From JACVRN01 sp963715565 (GTDB lineage: Bacteria; Acidobacteriota; Blastocatellia; Pyrinomonadales; Pyrinomonadaceae), in NCBI GenBank assembly GCA_963715565.1, contig OY970256.1, forward strand, positions 4,154,001 to 4,218,000: a stretch of 64,000 nt of DNA, written 5' to 3'. Numbering within the stretch: the stretch's first letter is position 1; the number at the start of each line of letters is the position of its first letter. The translations under genes and the position numbers were made by a program. The notes under the pieces are model-generated. The model was not told the DNA's origin. It worked only from the letters and a program-made list of their open reading frames with translations, and made no database searches. Below, piece after piece: positions 48,978 to 56,900 of this stretch.

Positions 48978-50915
48978 ATGTGTGGAATTGCCGGATGGGC
49001 CAACATGGATGCGCGCCAGCCGCCGCCCGAAGGCGCGGCCTCGCTCCTGCATGCGATGTGCGAGCGTATGACGCATCGCGGGCCGGATTCCGAAGGCCAG
49101 ATGATTTCCACGGGCGTCGCGCTCGGCATGCGCCGTCTCGCGATTATAGATTTACAGACCGGCGAGCAACCCGCGTGGAGCGAAGATCACAAAATCGCCG
49201 TCGTCTTAAACGGCGAGATTTACAACTACCGCGAGCTGCGCGCCGATCTGGAAAAGCGCGGGCATCAGTTCCGCTCGGCGTCGGACACTGAAGTCCTGCC
49301 GCATCTTTACGAAGAGTACGGGCGCGGGATGGTCGAGCATCTGAACGGGATGTTCGCCTTCGCGTTGTGGGATGCGCGCCGCCGTCGTCTCTTCATCGCG
49401 CGCGACCGCTTCGGCGAGAAACCGCTCTACTGGGGCGTCTTCGACCACACTTTCATCTTCGCCTCCGAGCCGAAAGTCCTGCTCGCGCACCCTTCAGTTC
49501 AGCCCGCGCTCAATCTGGACGCCCTTCGTCAATACCTGTCCTTCGACTACGTGCCCGCGCCGCTCTCCATCTACCAGGGCATACAGAAGCTCACCGCAGG
49601 TCATCACCTGACGGTCGAAGACGGGCGAGTGGATATTCAGCCCTACTGGCGCTTGAGCTACAAAACGCGCGAGCCCGTGCCGACCGAAGACGAGGCCGCA
49701 GAGCAACTGCAAACCTTGCTGGCGGATTCCGTACGTATGCGGCTTGTCTCGGACGTGCCGCTCGGCGTCCTGCTTTCGGGCGGCGTGGATTCTTCGAGCG
49801 TGGCGGCGCTCGCCGTGCGTGCTTCAAGCGAAGCGGTCAAGACCTTTTCCATCTCGTTCGCGGAATCTTCCTTTGACGAATCGAAATATGCGCGCGCCGT
49901 CGCCAAGTTTCTGGGCACGGACCATCACGAGGAGCGTTTGAGCGTTGATCTGGCGGCCAACCTCGTGAGCGAAATCGGCGCGTGGATGGACGAGCCTTTG
50001 AGCGACCCCTCGCTTGTGCCCACATACCTACTTTCGCGTTTCACCAGAAAGCATGTGACCGTCGCTCTCGGCGGCGACGGCGGCGACGAGCTTTTCGCAG
50101 GCTATCAGATGTACTTCGGCCATCGTCTTGCGCCCATCTACGCGCGCCTCCCGCGCTTCCTTCGCCGCTTCCTGATAGAGCCTCTAGTGCGTCGCCTTCC
50201 GGTTAACACGAGCAACATCTCTTTCGATTACAAAGCGCGCCGCTTTGTCGCAGGCGCGGATTACGACGCGGTCGCTCGCCATCACATCTGGTTCGGCTCC
50301 TTTACGCCAGACGAGCAGGAGCAGTTGTTGTCTGAAGAAGCGCGCCGGACGAGCGACGGCGACATCTACCGTCATGCGCGTCATCTGGTCGAAAAAGAGT
50401 GCGACGCCGACAACATAGTCGAATGCATGCAGAGCCTTGATACGCGTCTCTATCTGGCCGAAGATATTCTGACCAAAGTAGACCGCGCGAGCATGGCCGT
50501 TAGTTTAGAAGTTCGCGCGCCTTTTCTGGACCCGCGCGTGGCGGAATTTGCAGCGGGGCTTCCGGCTAACTACAAACTGCGCGGTAGCAAATCCAAATAC
50601 ATTTTGAAGCGCGCGGTCGCGCCGCTCCTGCCTCCGTTCGTAGTCGGTCGCGGCAAGAAGGGCTTCGGCGTGCCCGTCGCCGAATGGCTCAAGGGCCGCC
50701 TGCGCCCCTTGGCGCGCGATCTCCTCTCGCCCGAGCGCATACGCAAGAACGGTCTCTTCGACCCGGCCACAGTCACGCGCTTGCAGGACGAGCACGAGCG
50801 CGGCGTGGCTAATCATCGCAAGCTCCTCTGGACGCTCCTCATGTTCGAGCTGTGGCACGAAAGCTTTATAGAGACGCCGCGCCGTATAGAGACTTCCGTG
50901 AGCAGCCGTTTGTGA
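48978..50915 (+). CDS. asnB: Glutamine-dependent asparagine synthase-type amidotransferase
   Basis: A 645-residue two-domain enzyme. After Met removal the catalytic Cys2 of the class II glutaminase is N-terminal (MCGIAGWANM), which fixes the start at 48978; the nine codons upstream are repeat sequence. LNGEIYNYRELR, SDTEVLPHLYEEYG and RDRFGEKPLYWG complete the glutaminase. The synthase domain has the PPi loop LLSGGVDSSSVAAL and ALGGDGGDELFAGY. Inside a polysaccharide cluster with a uronic-acid epimerase it may amidate a uronic acid rather than make asparagine; that is inference. There is no Shine-Dalgarno before the ATG. Confidence 0.93.
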   Translation: MCGIAGWANMDARQPPPEGAASLLHAMCERMTHRGPDSEGQMISTGVALGMRRLAIIDLQTGEQPAWSEDHKIAVVLNGEIYNYRELRADLEKRGHQFRSASDTEVLPHLYEEYGRGMVEHLNGMFAFALWDARRRRLFIARDRFGEKPLYWGVFDHTFIFASEPKVLLAHPSVQPALNLDALRQYLSFDYVPAPLSIYQGIQKLTAGHHLTVEDGRVDIQPYWRLSYKTREPVPTEDEAAEQLQTLLADSVRMRLVSDVPLGVLLSGGVDSSSVAALAVRASSEAVKTFSISFAESSFDESKYARAVAKFLGTDHHEERLSVDLAANLVSEIGAWMDEPLSDPSLVPTYLLSRFTRKHVTVALGGDGGDELFAGYQMYFGHRLAPIYARLPRFLRRFLIEPLVRRLPVNTSNISFDYKARRFVAGADYDAVARHHIWFGSFTPDEQEQLLSEEARRTSDGDIYRHARHLVEKECDADNIVECMQSLDTRLYLAEDILTKVDRASMAVSLEVRAPFLDPRVAEFAAGLPANYKLRGSKSKYILKRAVAPLLPPFVVGRGKKGFGVPVAEWLKGRLRPLARDLLSPERIRKNGLFDPATVTRLQDEHERGVANHRKLLWTLLMFELWHESFIETPRRIETSVSSRL

Positions 50916-52117
50916 GCGACTCTCACGCAACCGAAATCCAAAGCGCCTACGCTCGTCTGGACGCATGGTGCAAAGAGCGCGACTATGCAGGGCACGACCC
51001 CTTCGACGCTTTGAACAGCCGCGTGTTTCGCGCCACGCCCTTTGCGCGCTCGCGCGCGGCGCGTCTCGTGTGGACGCAAGCCTTCAAACGCTCTCCGCTC
51101 AACTTACGCTTTGTTGCGCGCGTCCCCGCCGAAAAAAATCCGAAGGGCACAGCGCTCTTTGCACTGGCCGCGCTCGCGGAGTTTCGCCGTACAAAGACGA
51201 AAGAATCTGAAAGCAAAGCGCGCTCTCTGCTTGATGATTTGCTCGCTGCGCAACTGCGCTCTCGAAGCGGCGCTGCTTGCTGGGGCTATAATTTTGACTG
51301 GCAGGGGCGCGCGTTTTTTGCTCCACGCGGCACGCCGACCATCGTGCCCACCGCCACAGCCGCACGCGCGCTTGTAGAAGCAGCCCGAGCCTTTCATGAT
51401 GAAGACTATTTAAGAGTGGCGCGCAGCGCGTGCGATTTCGTTCTTCATGATTTGAACCGGAGCGAGGAAGGCGCTGATGAAATTTGCTGGAGCTATTCGC
51501 CGCTCGACAAGACGCGCGTTTACAATGCGAGCCTTCTGGCGGCGGAGACGCTCGGCTCTGTGGGCGCGCTCACCCACGAGCGCGAGTTGACGGATTGGGC
51601 CGTGCGCGGCGCGCGTTACTGTGTGCGACGGCAAAGAGAGGACGGCTCGTGGGCTTACGGCGCGGACAGTTATCAATCATGGTCCGACAATTTTCACACG
51701 GCCTTTGTGCTCACAAGCCTCGCGCGCATCACGAAAACATGCGCGAATGCGAAAGATGAAAATCCGGAACACGCGGATTTTCAGGATGCCATACGGCGCG
51801 GCGCTACGTTCTGGCGCACAAGGTTTTTTCTGGAGGACGGCTGGCCCAGCTATTATCACGACCGGCAGTTTCCGGCGGACGCGCATTCCGCAGGGGCCGC
51901 CGTGGTCGCGCTCGCAGAGCTTCATGAGACCGACAGTGATGCGCTCCCTTTAGCCGAAAAGGTCGCACACTGGGCCATCAGAAATTTGCGCGACCCGCAA
52001 GGCTTCTTCTACTACCAGCGCCGACGCTTCTACACCATTCGCACGCCCTACATGCGCTGGTCGCAGGCGTGGATGCTCTATGCGCTGTCCAGACTGTTAG
52101 AAGAAAGTAAGCAGTAA
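50912..52117 (+). CDS. Alpha/alpha-toroid (terpenoid-cyclase-like) protein of polysaccharide loci
   Basis: A 401-residue soluble protein with repeated helical hairpins typical of an (alpha/alpha)6 barrel: GTALFALAALAEFRR, CWGYNFDWQGRAFFAPRGTP, TAARALVEAARAFHD, REDGSWAYGADSYQSWSDNF, FHTAFVLTSLARI and DAHSAGAAVVALAELHE. Proteins like this recur beside polysaccharide genes and could be lyases or epimerases, but I see no decisive catalytic signature. The start is the GTG at 50912, overlapping the asnB stop as GTGA, a translational-coupling arrangement. The last residues SKQ and the TAA stop lie inside the GCAGTAA heptamer repeat. Confidence 0.75.
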   Translation: MSDSHATEIQSAYARLDAWCKERDYAGHDPFDALNSRVFRATPFARSRAARLVWTQAFKRSPLNLRFVARVPAEKNPKGTALFALAALAEFRRTKTKESESKARSLLDDLLAAQLRSRSGAACWGYNFDWQGRAFFAPRGTPTIVPTATAARALVEAARAFHDEDYLRVARSACDFVLHDLNRSEEGADEICWSYSPLDKTRVYNASLLAAETLGSVGALTHERELTDWAVRGARYCVRRQREDGSWAYGADSYQSWSDNFHTAFVLTSLARITKTCANAKDENPEHADFQDAIRRGATFWRTRFFLEDGWPSYYHDRQFPADAHSAGAAVVALAELHETDSDALPLAEKVAHWAIRNLRDPQGFFYYQRRRFYTIRTPYMRWSQAWMLYALSRLLEESKQ

Positions 52118-52216
52118 GCAGTGAGCAGTGAGCAGTCGAACGAAAAATCGCTCGGCTCTGCTTGCTACTCGTTTTCTTTTTACTGCTTACTGCTCACTGC
52201 TTACTTTTTACTGCTT
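52104..52216. repeat. Heptamer palindrome, word GCAGTGA/GCAGTAA
   Basis: The left arm is AGTAAGCAGTAAGCAGTGAG and onward; the right arm is TACTGCTTACTGCTCACTGC and onward. It encodes the last residues and stop of the upstream gene and ends one base before the ATG of the DUF354 gene. Confidence 0.86.
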
Positions 52217-53239
52217 ATGCGCGTTTGGATTGATCTGGCAAACTCGCCGCACGTGCCGTTCTTTCGCGCGCTGCGGGAGGAGTTTGTAAAGCGCGGGCAT
52301 GAGGTTCTGTTTACGGCGCGCGACTTTGCGCAGACGGTCGAGCTGGCCGAGGGCGCGGGGCTTGAGCCCGTGGTCATTGGCGGATATGGTGGGCGTGCGC
52401 TCAGAGGCAAAGCGGGGAATCTGGTCGGGCGTGCCGCACAGCTTGCGCGCTGGGCGCGTGGGCGAGCCGTTGACCTTGCCGTCAGCCATAATTCTTACGC
52501 GCAGGTGTTGGCGGCGCGTGCGCTTCGATTGCGCGTCGTGACCTTGATGGACTACGAGCACCAGCCCGCGAACCATCTGGCCTTTCGTCTGGCCCAGCGC
52601 GTCGTAGTGCCGCGCTCCTTTCCGGCGGAAGCTTTGCGCCGCTACGGCGCGCGCACTGGAAAAGTCCGGCGCTACAACGGCACGAAGGAGGATGTTTACC
52701 TGTCGGACTTTCAGCCCGACCCGCGCTTTGTGGAGAGCTTGCGCGGGCTCGGCGTTGAATTGGAAGACGTTCTGGTCGTTGCGCGTCCGCCCGCACGCGA
52801 TGCGCTTTATCATCGCTTTGACAACGAGCTTTTTGACGAGCTGCTACGGCGTCTGGAAGCGCAGCCCGGTGTGAAAACTATTCTGCTTGCGCGCTCCACG
52901 GCGCAGCGCGCGGACTTCGCGGCGCGCTCACTTCGCAACGTCATTCTGCCGGAGCGTGCGCTCGACGGCGCGAATCTCATCGCCTCTGCCGATCTGGTCC
53001 TGAGCGCGGGCGGCACTATGAATCGGGAGGCGGCAGCTCTGGGCACGCCTGCCGCGAGCATCTACGCCGGTCGGTGGCCCGCGATTGACGAGGAACTGGT
53101 CCGCGAAGGAAGATTACAGCGCATCAGTACGCGCGAAGAGCTGGACGCGCTTGTCATAGAGAAAAAAAGTGAAGCGAGCGCACGCCGCGCTCATCACGTC
53201 CGCGCGGAAGTCGCAGACCTGATTCTTTCCGGGTGGTGA
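52217..53239 (+). CDS. DUF354 protein (UDP-GlcNAc 2-epimerase/glycosyltransferase-B-like)
   Basis: A 340-residue GT-B-like protein. The N terminus RVWIDLANSPHVPFFRALRE and HEVLFTARDFAQTVELAEGAG are hallmarks of DUF354; LVLSAGGTMNREAAALGTPA is the nucleotide-binding G-rich loop; PAIDEELVREGRL ends the fold. Related proteins occur in archaeal and bacterial polysaccharide clusters and resemble WecB-type epimerases, but activity is unknown. I set the start at 52217; the 32 upstream codons of the open frame are repeat sequence. No Shine-Dalgarno is visible, since the palindrome ends at the ATG. Confidence 0.85.
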   Translation: MRVWIDLANSPHVPFFRALREEFVKRGHEVLFTARDFAQTVELAEGAGLEPVVIGGYGGRALRGKAGNLVGRAAQLARWARGRAVDLAVSHNSYAQVLAARALRLRVVTLMDYEHQPANHLAFRLAQRVVVPRSFPAEALRRYGARTGKVRRYNGTKEDVYLSDFQPDPRFVESLRGLGVELEDVLVVARPPARDALYHRFDNELFDELLRRLEAQPGVKTILLARSTAQRADFAARSLRNVILPERALDGANLIASADLVLSAGGTMNREAAALGTPAASIYAGRWPAIDEELVREGRLQRISTREELDALVIEKKSEASARRAHHVRAEVADLILSGW

Positions 53240-53255
53240 ACTTAGAGTTTCAAAA

Positions 53256-53476
53256 TTGTAGGGGCAGGGACAAGTCCTCTGCCCGTCTCCTAATGGGAGG
53301 GAAAATTAACAGGGATGGACAGGATAGACAGGATAAAAGGGATTGATTCATTGGTTCATTTATTCATTGAATCAATGAGCCGATGAACAAATGATTAAAT
53401 TCTGCTTTTATCCTGTCTATCCTGTCCATCCCTGTTAATTTGTAATACACGGGCAGGGACAAGCCCTGCCCCTACA
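53256..53476. repeat. Triple-nested palindrome
   Basis: Three concentric layers. The outer is TGTAGGGGCAGGGACAAG... with ...GGCAGGGACAAGCCCTGC and CCCTACA. The middle is AAATTAACAGGGATGGACAG with CTGTCCATCCCTGTTAATTT, which also carries the ATAGACAGGATAAAAG segment. The inner arms (about 53341-53398) are TTCATT units at 8-bp spacing paired with AATGA units. The middle layer is the same as at 18.6, 42.9 and 44.1 kb, but here it encloses a different inner module. It fills the 299-bp gap before the phosphoglycosyltransferase gene. Confidence 0.88.
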
Positions 53477-53538
53477 GTTACCCTGTGCGAGAGCATTTGT
53501 TCCATTAACCGTTTAGCGTTTACTATTCACAAGTTTTG

Positions 53539-55098
53539 ATGAGAGCCGAGCGAATCAAGAGACATCTGGTTGAAGCGAGCGCCGTGCGCGTTCCGGCCCG
53601 CGCGCCGCGCTGGATTATCCCGGCGGTCAAAGCGGGGCTTATCCTCTCGGACGCAACTCTGGCCGCAGCCTCTTTCATCCTCGCCTTCTACTTGCGCGAA
53701 GCCGATAGCATCTTACGCGCCACGACGGACGGGACATTTCGCTGGAGCGCACGGTTTGCTCCTTACGGTGCGCTCTTGCTGTTCGTCATCGCGATACGTC
53801 TTCTGACGCTTCGCTACTATGATCTTTATCGCCTGCGCGGCGAGTTTTCATTCGTTGACGACGCGCTCAGGATTTTCAAAGCGACTGCCATCGGCTCCCT
53901 GCTCATCGTCGCGGCGGCCTTTCTCTATCGCGGCGGCTTTCGCTTCAGCGCCTTCTCCTATTCGCGCGGCGTCTTCGTCATAGACTTCGCGCTCGCCCTC
54001 ACAGGCTTCGGCCTCCTTAGATTTTTCCTGCGCGGCGTGCAGACCATTGTGCGCCAGCGCGAGGTTAATCTGATTCCCACTCTGGTCGTGGGACGTGGAG
54101 CGGAGGCAGTGCTCTGCATACGCGAGATGCGCGAGCGGCGCTCCCTCGGCTATCGCGTCATAGGTGTTGTTGAAAACGGTCCCCTTGACCAGAACGTGCC
54201 GGAAGCTTTTGAGGGCGTGCCGGTGGTGAGCGATCTTAAAAGCTTGCCGGAAGCAATCCGCGATTCGGGCGCAAACGAAGTCATCATCGCGGACCCTAGC
54301 GTCAATGGCGATCAACTCTTCGACGTCATGATGCGCTGTGGTCGGCGGCGCGGCGTAGAGTTTCGCATCGCGCCGAGTCTCTTTAACTTTCTGCCGCGCA
54401 AGACCGAGATAGACCAAATCGGCGCGCTCCCTATGATTCGGCTCTTTCGCGAGCCGCTCTCGGGCGCGTCGCGTCTGCTCAAACGCGCCTTCGACATCTC
54501 CATAGCTTTTCTAGCGCTCATGATTCTACTGCCGCTCTGGTTGTTGATAGCCCTGCTTATCAAGCTAGACTCGCGCGGCCCCGTCATCTACAAGCAGGAG
54601 CGCGTAGGGATGGACGGGCGCATCTTTCTCTTCTACAAGTTTCGCACGATGCGCGCCGATGCGGACGACCGCCAGCACCGTGAGTACCAGCGAACATTTA
54701 TCGCGGGCCGCGAGGAGGCGAACGTGGGCGACGATGAAAGGCCCGCTTACAAGCTGCGCACGGACGCGCGCGTCACACGCCTCGGTCGGCTCTTGCGCCG
54801 CCTGAGCCTCGACGAGATTCCGCAGCTCCTCAACGTCCTGCGCGGCGACATGAGCGTCGTCGGCCCGCGTCCTCCGATTCCTTACGAAGTGGAGAACTAC
54901 GAGCTGTGGCATCGCAAGCGTTTGGACATGAAGCCGGGGATGACAGGACTCTGGCAAGTCTCTGGACGCAACCGCCTGCCCTTTGAAGAGATGGTCCGCC
55001 TCGACCTCTTCTACATCGAAAACTGGTCGCTCCTGCTCGATTTGAAAATCATCCTGCGCACCCTGCCCGTCATGCTGCGCGGCGACGACGCGTATTAA
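53539..55098 (+). CDS. Polyprenyl glycosylphosphotransferase (WbaP/WcaJ type)
   Basis: A 519-residue initiating enzyme that transfers a hexose-1-phosphate to undecaprenyl phosphate at the inner membrane. Residues 25-185 hold four or five spans (LILSDATLAAASFILAFYLR, YGALLLFVIAIRLLTL). Residues about 185-310 are the soluble CoA-binding-like domain (LIPTLVVGRGAEAVL, ANEVIIADPS). Residues 315-519 are the catalytic domain with the re-entrant helix (KRAFDISIAFLALMILLPLW), SRGPVIYKQERVGMDG, FYKFRTMRADAD, LRRLSLDEIPQLLNVLRGDM and PGMTGLWQVSGRN. The ATG at 53539 follows a TTG by one codon. Confidence 0.93.
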   Translation: MRAERIKRHLVEASAVRVPARAPRWIIPAVKAGLILSDATLAAASFILAFYLREADSILRATTDGTFRWSARFAPYGALLLFVIAIRLLTLRYYDLYRLRGEFSFVDDALRIFKATAIGSLLIVAAAFLYRGGFRFSAFSYSRGVFVIDFALALTGFGLLRFFLRGVQTIVRQREVNLIPTLVVGRGAEAVLCIREMRERRSLGYRVIGVVENGPLDQNVPEAFEGVPVVSDLKSLPEAIRDSGANEVIIADPSVNGDQLFDVMMRCGRRRGVEFRIAPSLFNFLPRKTEIDQIGALPMIRLFREPLSGASRLLKRAFDISIAFLALMILLPLWLLIALLIKLDSRGPVIYKQERVGMDGRIFLFYKFRTMRADADDRQHREYQRTFIAGREEANVGDDERPAYKLRTDARVTRLGRLLRRLSLDEIPQLLNVLRGDMSVVGPRPPIPYEVENYELWHRKRLDMKPGMTGLWQVSGRNRLPFEEMVRLDLFYIENWSLLLDLKIILRTLPVMLRGDDAY

Positions 55099-55257
55099 GA
55101 AGGGATGAGGGCGGAGGGATGAGGGATGAAAGAAGCAGCCATACAGAGACAGCTTTAGATACAGACGCTCTGATAAAGCAGACTGAAGAACAGGATTCCG
55201 CCAACCCCCGAATAGCTTCCTTTTCATCCCTCATCCCTCATCCCTCATCCCTTGCTT
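55098..55257. repeat. Heptamer palindrome, word GGGATGA (copy C, split arms)
   Basis: The left arm (55098-55131) is AGAAGGGATGAGGGCGGAGG and onward; the right arm (about 55218-55255) is TTTTCATCCCTCATCCCTCA and onward. The arms are 86 bp apart instead of the usual 20. The region reads through in frame as the start of the O-antigen ligase ORF. Confidence 0.8.
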
Positions 55258-56753
55258 TTTGGCTCGACCGTTTGATTATCGGTTGGTTGTTTGTGATGGC
55301 GGCGTTTGCGCCGCATTCGATTGCCGTCACGCAGGGGGCGTGGCTCCTGGGCCTGCTGTTGTGGGCGGTGCGCTTTCTAGTCAAGCCGCGCCCGCGCCTT
55401 TATCGCACGCCGCTGGACCTCGCGCTGCTGGGCTTTATAGCGCTCACGCTGCTCTCCGCGTTTCTTTCTTACGCTCCGGATATTTCGCTCGGCAAGATGC
55501 GGGCCGTGAGTCTCTTCACGGTTGTCTATCTGGTGGCGCAGAACGTGCGCTCCGTGCGGCTGGCTTCGCTGCTTGCGCTCGTGCTCGTCGCTTCGTGCAT
55601 GGTCAACGTCGTCTACACGTTTGGTGAGCGCGTCGTCGGGCGCGGCGTGAAGGTGTACGGCCTTGCCGTGACAAGCCCGCTCTACGAGGCGGGCGTGCGT
55701 GACGGCGACACGATTCTGCAAGTTGATGCTCACGCGTTGCGCTCGCCGGAGGAGTTGGCGAAGGCGCTCGACGCGCAAGACGCGCGCGAGGCGAATACAG
55801 GCACGGCTTCGGCGTGCGTCACGATTTATCGCTACGAGTGGACGGGCACGTTCGAGGTTCCGCGCGGGCGTTTGCTCGCGGGACAAACGGCGCTCGAACG
55901 CTTAGGGATGCGCGGTTGGTCGAGGGGACGCGACTGGCGCGCGTCCGGCTTCTACGGCCACTACGTGACCTACGCAGAAGTCTTGCAGCTCGTCGCCTCG
56001 CTCTGCTTCGGTTTCTTTGTTGCCTTGCGTCGAAAGCTCTCGTGGGCTGGCGTCGCTTTGGCGCTGGCGACCGCAGGACTAGCGGGGGCGTTGCTCCTGA
56101 CCGTGACGCGCGCGCCGTTTGCGGCCTTTCTTCTTTCAGCTCTGGTCATAGTGTTTGTCGGCGCTGGAAGCCGTCGCGCCGTGCTCGTTGTCCTGGCATG
56201 TGCGCTGCCGCTTGCGCTCGCGGGCCTCTTCCTGCTTCAGCAGAAACGAAACGTAGGCTTTATCGATCCGAAAGATGATTCAATCAACTGGCGCAAGACC
56301 GTGCAGCGCGAAGGTCTTGAGCTACTGCTGAGCAAACCGCGACACATAGCCTTTGGCGTCGGCATGGATTCCATCAAGCGCTACTGGCGCGATTGGGGAT
56401 TGTTCCGTGGCGGGCAGATACCCATGGGACACATGCATTCAAACTTCCTGCAACTGGCGTTGGAGCGAGGCGTGCCCGCGCTTCTCTGCTGGCTCGCGCT
56501 CATGATTCTTTACGCGCGCATGTTATGGCGGCTCGCGCGAAGCAGGAATGTAGCGGACTGGATGGGACGCGGACTGGCGCTGGGCGCTCTGGGCGGCCTC
56601 GTGGGTTTTGTGACGAGCGGCGTCGTGCACTACAACTTCGGCGACTCCGAAGTCGTCATGGTCTTCTACCTCATCGTGGGCCTCTGCCTCGTTGTCGAAA
56701 GAGAAGCAAGTAAATTGCGGAATGCGGATTTCGGATTGCGGATTGAAGAATAA
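55119..56753 (+). CDS. O-antigen ligase (WaaL/Wzy_C-like) with a PDZ-like insert
   Basis: A polytopic protein of 544 residues with about ten spans. Early spans include LIIGWLFVMAAFAPHSIAV and WLLGLLLWAVRFLV. The Wzy_C region contains LLLTVTRAPFAAFLLSALVI and the periplasmic His loop MGHMHSNFLQLALERG. Between spans, residues about 182-265 form a PDZ-like domain (VTSPLYEAGVRDGDTILQVD, LRSPEELAKALD, VTIYRYEWTGTFEVPRG). The ATG at 55119 lies in a heptamer palindrome, so the first 46 residues are repeat-derived; a start at 55296 would lose span 1. The last 12 residues (LRNADFGLRIEE) are also repeat-encoded. Transfers or polymerises glycan at the periplasmic face. Confidence 0.85.
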   Translation: MRDERSSHTETALDTDALIKQTEEQDSANPRIASFSSLIPHPSSLAFWLDRLIIGWLFVMAAFAPHSIAVTQGAWLLGLLLWAVRFLVKPRPRLYRTPLDLALLGFIALTLLSAFLSYAPDISLGKMRAVSLFTVVYLVAQNVRSVRLASLLALVLVASCMVNVVYTFGERVVGRGVKVYGLAVTSPLYEAGVRDGDTILQVDAHALRSPEELAKALDAQDAREANTGTASACVTIYRYEWTGTFEVPRGRLLAGQTALERLGMRGWSRGRDWRASGFYGHYVTYAEVLQLVASLCFGFFVALRRKLSWAGVALALATAGLAGALLLTVTRAPFAAFLLSALVIVFVGAGSRRAVLVVLACALPLALAGLFLLQQKRNVGFIDPKDDSINWRKTVQREGLELLLSKPRHIAFGVGMDSIKRYWRDWGLFRGGQIPMGHMHSNFLQLALERGVPALLCWLALMILYARMLWRLARSRNVADWMGRGLALGALGGLVGFVTSGVVHYNFGDSEVVMVFYLIVGLCLVVEREASKLRNADFGLRIEE

Positions 56754-56808
56754 GAAGAATAAACCTTCTTGCTTTTCAATCCGCATTCCGCATTCCGCAA
56801 TCCGAAAT
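56713..56808. repeat. Heptamer palindrome, word GCGGATT
   Basis: The left arm is TTGCGGAATGCGGATTTCGG and onward; the right arm is CAATCCGCATTCCGCATTCC and onward. The centre is AGAATAAGAAGAATAAACCT followed by TCTTGCTTTT. The left arm encodes the C-terminal residues of the O-antigen ligase. Confidence 0.87.
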
Positions 56809-56811
56809 AGC

Positions 56812-56858
56812 GAAAGACGCCGGTGAAGCCTGTTGCGAAAACCTCACCGGCGTCTTTC
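56812..56858. terminator. Bidirectional intrinsic terminator
   Basis: A 15-bp stem pairs GAAAGACGCCGGTGA with TCACCGGCGTCTTTC around a 17-base loop. It lies between the O-antigen ligase gene and the convergent protease gene, and reading gives a short U run on both strands. This is the clearest conventional terminator in the window. Confidence 0.75.
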
Positions 56859-56900
56859 GTCTTCCCCTCCCGCTTGGGAGATTCAGAATCTCGCTGAAAA

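Noticed and set aside
57..56800. tRNA or rRNA genes hidden in the gaps
   Set aside because: No cloverleaf with a T-loop-like GGTTCGAATCC and no conserved rRNA segment was seen in any gap I read.
16204..56808. CRISPR array or phage attachment repeats
   Set aside because: The repeats are short words in inverted arms with no unique spacers of constant length, and no cas or integrase genes are present.
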